Below, piece by piece: positions 5,670 to 6,957 of a stretch of 6,957 nt of DNA. Position 1 is the stretch's first letter. Each line of letters starts with the position of its first letter. The stretch spans positions 1 to 6,957 of the forward strand of contig JAJYBT010000127.1 of the NCBI GenBank assembly GCA_021778875.1. The letters run 5' to 3'. This stretch comes from Acidobacteriota bacterium. Lineage in GTDB: Bacteria; Acidobacteriota; Terriglobia; Terriglobales; Acidobacteriaceae. The translations under genes were made by a program, and so were the position numbers. The notes under the pieces were generated by a model. It was not told the DNA's origin, did no database searches, and saw only the letters and a list, made by a program, of their open reading frames with translations.

Positions 5670-6956
5670 TCAAGACGGATTGCGCGGGCGCGTAAAGGGC
5701 AACCTGATCCTGCGAACACGTTCCAGTCTGTTTTCCCGATCATGGGAGCGAACACGTGCCAGCAGAATATCCTCAAGCGTCACCCGCCCCAGCGTCGTCC
5801 CGCTCGCCGGGTCAATCACTCGAATCGCAGACAAGTGTCCCGTCGCCATTCGTTCCGCAAGCGTCCGCAGAGTCTCTCCCGGAAAGGCAAGCAGTTCCGT
5901 GCCTGGAACCAACGTGCCTGTCGTGGCAGCTCGTGTCACTGCTTCGTCCTGCTCCAGACATGCAATCACCACATCAACCTCTTCGCGCACCCTGCCGGAT
6001 ACAACGCTTCCCTGCCCGCTTTTTCCGCCCTCAAGAAGCTGCAATCCATCCAGGCTCGCCGAGTCCGTCGGGCTGCCGGACAGATCCGGCTGCATGATCT
6101 GGCTCACGATCATCGATTCCAGCGGGTCTACGCTGTATTCACGGCTCAGATGATGGCCGCGGCGGCTCAGCCGCTCGGTAAGAATGGATCGCCTTTGGAA
6201 CATTACCGTAAATGCGTGCGCCGTCACCGCGCTCGCCAGCAGCGGCAGCATCAGGGCATAGTTATGCGTCAGCTCCACACTCAGAACAGCCGAGGTCAGT
6301 GGACAGCCAATTGCCCCAGAAAGCACTGCGGCCATACCAATCAGTGGCCACGCGCCCGCCTGCAGCGTCGGCAGAAACGGTCCCACCAGCGCACCCAGCG
6401 CGCCGCCGATCATCAGCAACGGCGCCAGAATGCCGCCTGATGTGCCCGAGCCCAGCGAGAACGACCAGATCACGCTCTTCACAATCAGTACGCCCAGAAT
6501 CAGTCCCCACGTGTGATCGCCTCCCACAAGCGAGGCAATCACGTCATATCCTGTGCCGAGCGCGCGCGGAAATATCAGCCCACCCACGCCAATGACCACG
6601 CCCCCTATGGCGGGCCACCACATCCAGTGAACGGGCAGGTGATTCTCAAAAAGGTCTTCGCTGGCATACACCGCCCGGCTCAACACAAGCGCCGCCGCTC
6701 CGCCCAGAAGACCCAGACCCAGCGCCGCCATGATTGCGACCGGCTGCACAGCGTGATTCAGTTGCGGCATGGGAAACAGCGGATCGGCCGATAAAAGATA
6801 ACGGCGCAGCACTCCCGCGGTTGTCGCCGCAATAGCAACGGGAAAAAACGACCGAGGCCGCCATTCGAAAAGCAACAATTCCACCGCAAGCAGCACGGCC
6901 GCCAACGGCGTTGAAAACACTCCGGTCATGCCCGCGGCTGCTCCGGCGACCAGCAG
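5670..6956 (-). CDS. CLC-family chloride channel/transporter with C-terminal CBS region, 5' end missing
   Basis: The last 428 residues of a CLC chloride channel or Cl-/H+ antiporter; the N-terminal part with the GSGIP and GxEGP selectivity motifs lies beyond the window. Visible residues begin LLVAGAAAGMTGVFSTPLAAV, which is the segment before the inner glutamate region. Then come AVELLLFEW (Glu26, with Leu27 where E. coli ClcA has Glu203), GSGTSGGILAPLL (169-181, equivalent to the GxFxP filter motif), GMAAVLSGAIGCPLTSAVLSVEL, and SILTERLSRRGHHLSREYSVDPLE linking to the cytosol. After about residue 280 a cytoplasmic CBS-type region follows. Its second half (VPGTELLAFPGETLRTLAER to GRVTLEDILLARV) looks like a normal CBS domain, while the first half is hard to recognise. 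The frame stays open to the window edge, so the ATG at 6929 is internal and not the start. The gene stops 185 bases before the next gene on the same strand. Confidence 0.9.
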   Translation of the reverse strand: MLVAGAAAGMTGVFSTPLAAVLLAVELLLFEWRPRSFFPVAIAATTAGVLRRYLLSADPLFPMPQLNHAVQPVAIMAALGLGLLGGAAALVLSRAVYASEDLFENHLPVHWMWWPAIGGVVIGVGGLIFPRALGTGYDVIASLVGGDHTWGLILGVLIVKSVIWSFSLGSGTSGGILAPLLMIGGALGALVGPFLPTLQAGAWPLIGMAAVLSGAIGCPLTSAVLSVELTHNYALMLPLLASAVTAHAFTVMFQRRSILTERLSRRGHHLSREYSVDPLESMIVSQIMQPDLSGSPTDSASLDGLQLLEGGKSGQGSVVSGRVREEVDVVIACLEQDEAVTRAATTGTLVPGTELLAFPGETLRTLAERMATGHLSAIRVIDPASGTTLGRVTLEDILLARVRSHDRENRLERVRRIRLPFTRPRNPS

Positions 6957-6957
6957 T

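Noticed and set aside
5742..6440. Open frame on the + strand opposite the CLC gene
   Set aside because: Arg/Gln/His-rich product without motifs; the CLC reading on the other strand has conserved filter motifs.
6927..6929. ATG at 6929 as the start of the CLC gene
   Set aside because: The frame continues upstream to the window edge with matching CLC sequence (AGAAAG before the Met), and the essential N-terminal motifs would otherwise be missing.

Overview
The window looks chromosomal, from a fairly GC-rich bacterium. The style of the CLC transporter, the DUF4126 protein and the short six-gene-type hydrogenase-like cluster would fit an acidobacterium, but that is a guess from protein style and not a demonstrated assignment. 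Genes are packed tightly and fall into two convergent blocks that meet near position 4470.

Block 1 (2 to 4455, + strand) is an operon encoding a membrane complex of the hydrogenase-4 / formate hydrogenlyase / complex I superfamily. In order it holds the 3' end of hyfC (NuoH-like), hyfE (NuoK-like), hyfF (NuoN/NuoL-like antiporter subunit), hyfG (NuoC-NuoD fusion, the 'catalytic' large subunit) and hyfI (NuoB-like Fe-S subunit). Neighbouring genes abut or are separated by only a few bases. The order follows E. coli hyf with hyfD and hyfH skipped. The main result is that HyfG has lost all four cysteines that bind the [NiFe] centre: the L1 pair is Ser/Ser and the L2 pair is Ser/Gly. The protein also ends where a mature, protease-trimmed hydrogenase would end. 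HyfI keeps its four cluster cysteines and HyfF keeps its proton-channel residues. The complex is therefore best read as an energy-converting-hydrogenase-related (Ehr) complex. It probably still couples a redox or conformational event to ion movement, but it cannot be an ordinary hydrogenase, and its substrate is unknown.

Block 2 (4489 to 6956, - strand) holds, in transcription order, a CLC-family chloride channel/transporter with a C-terminal CBS region (its N-terminal part lies beyond the window), a small GlsB/YeaQ/YmgE-family membrane protein, and a DUF4126 membrane protein. All three are membrane proteins. The 185-base gap upstream of the GlsB-family gene has a candidate promoter with an overlapping dyad and two tandem hairpins in the predicted leader. 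No RNA genes, mobile elements, CRISPR arrays or long repeats were seen.
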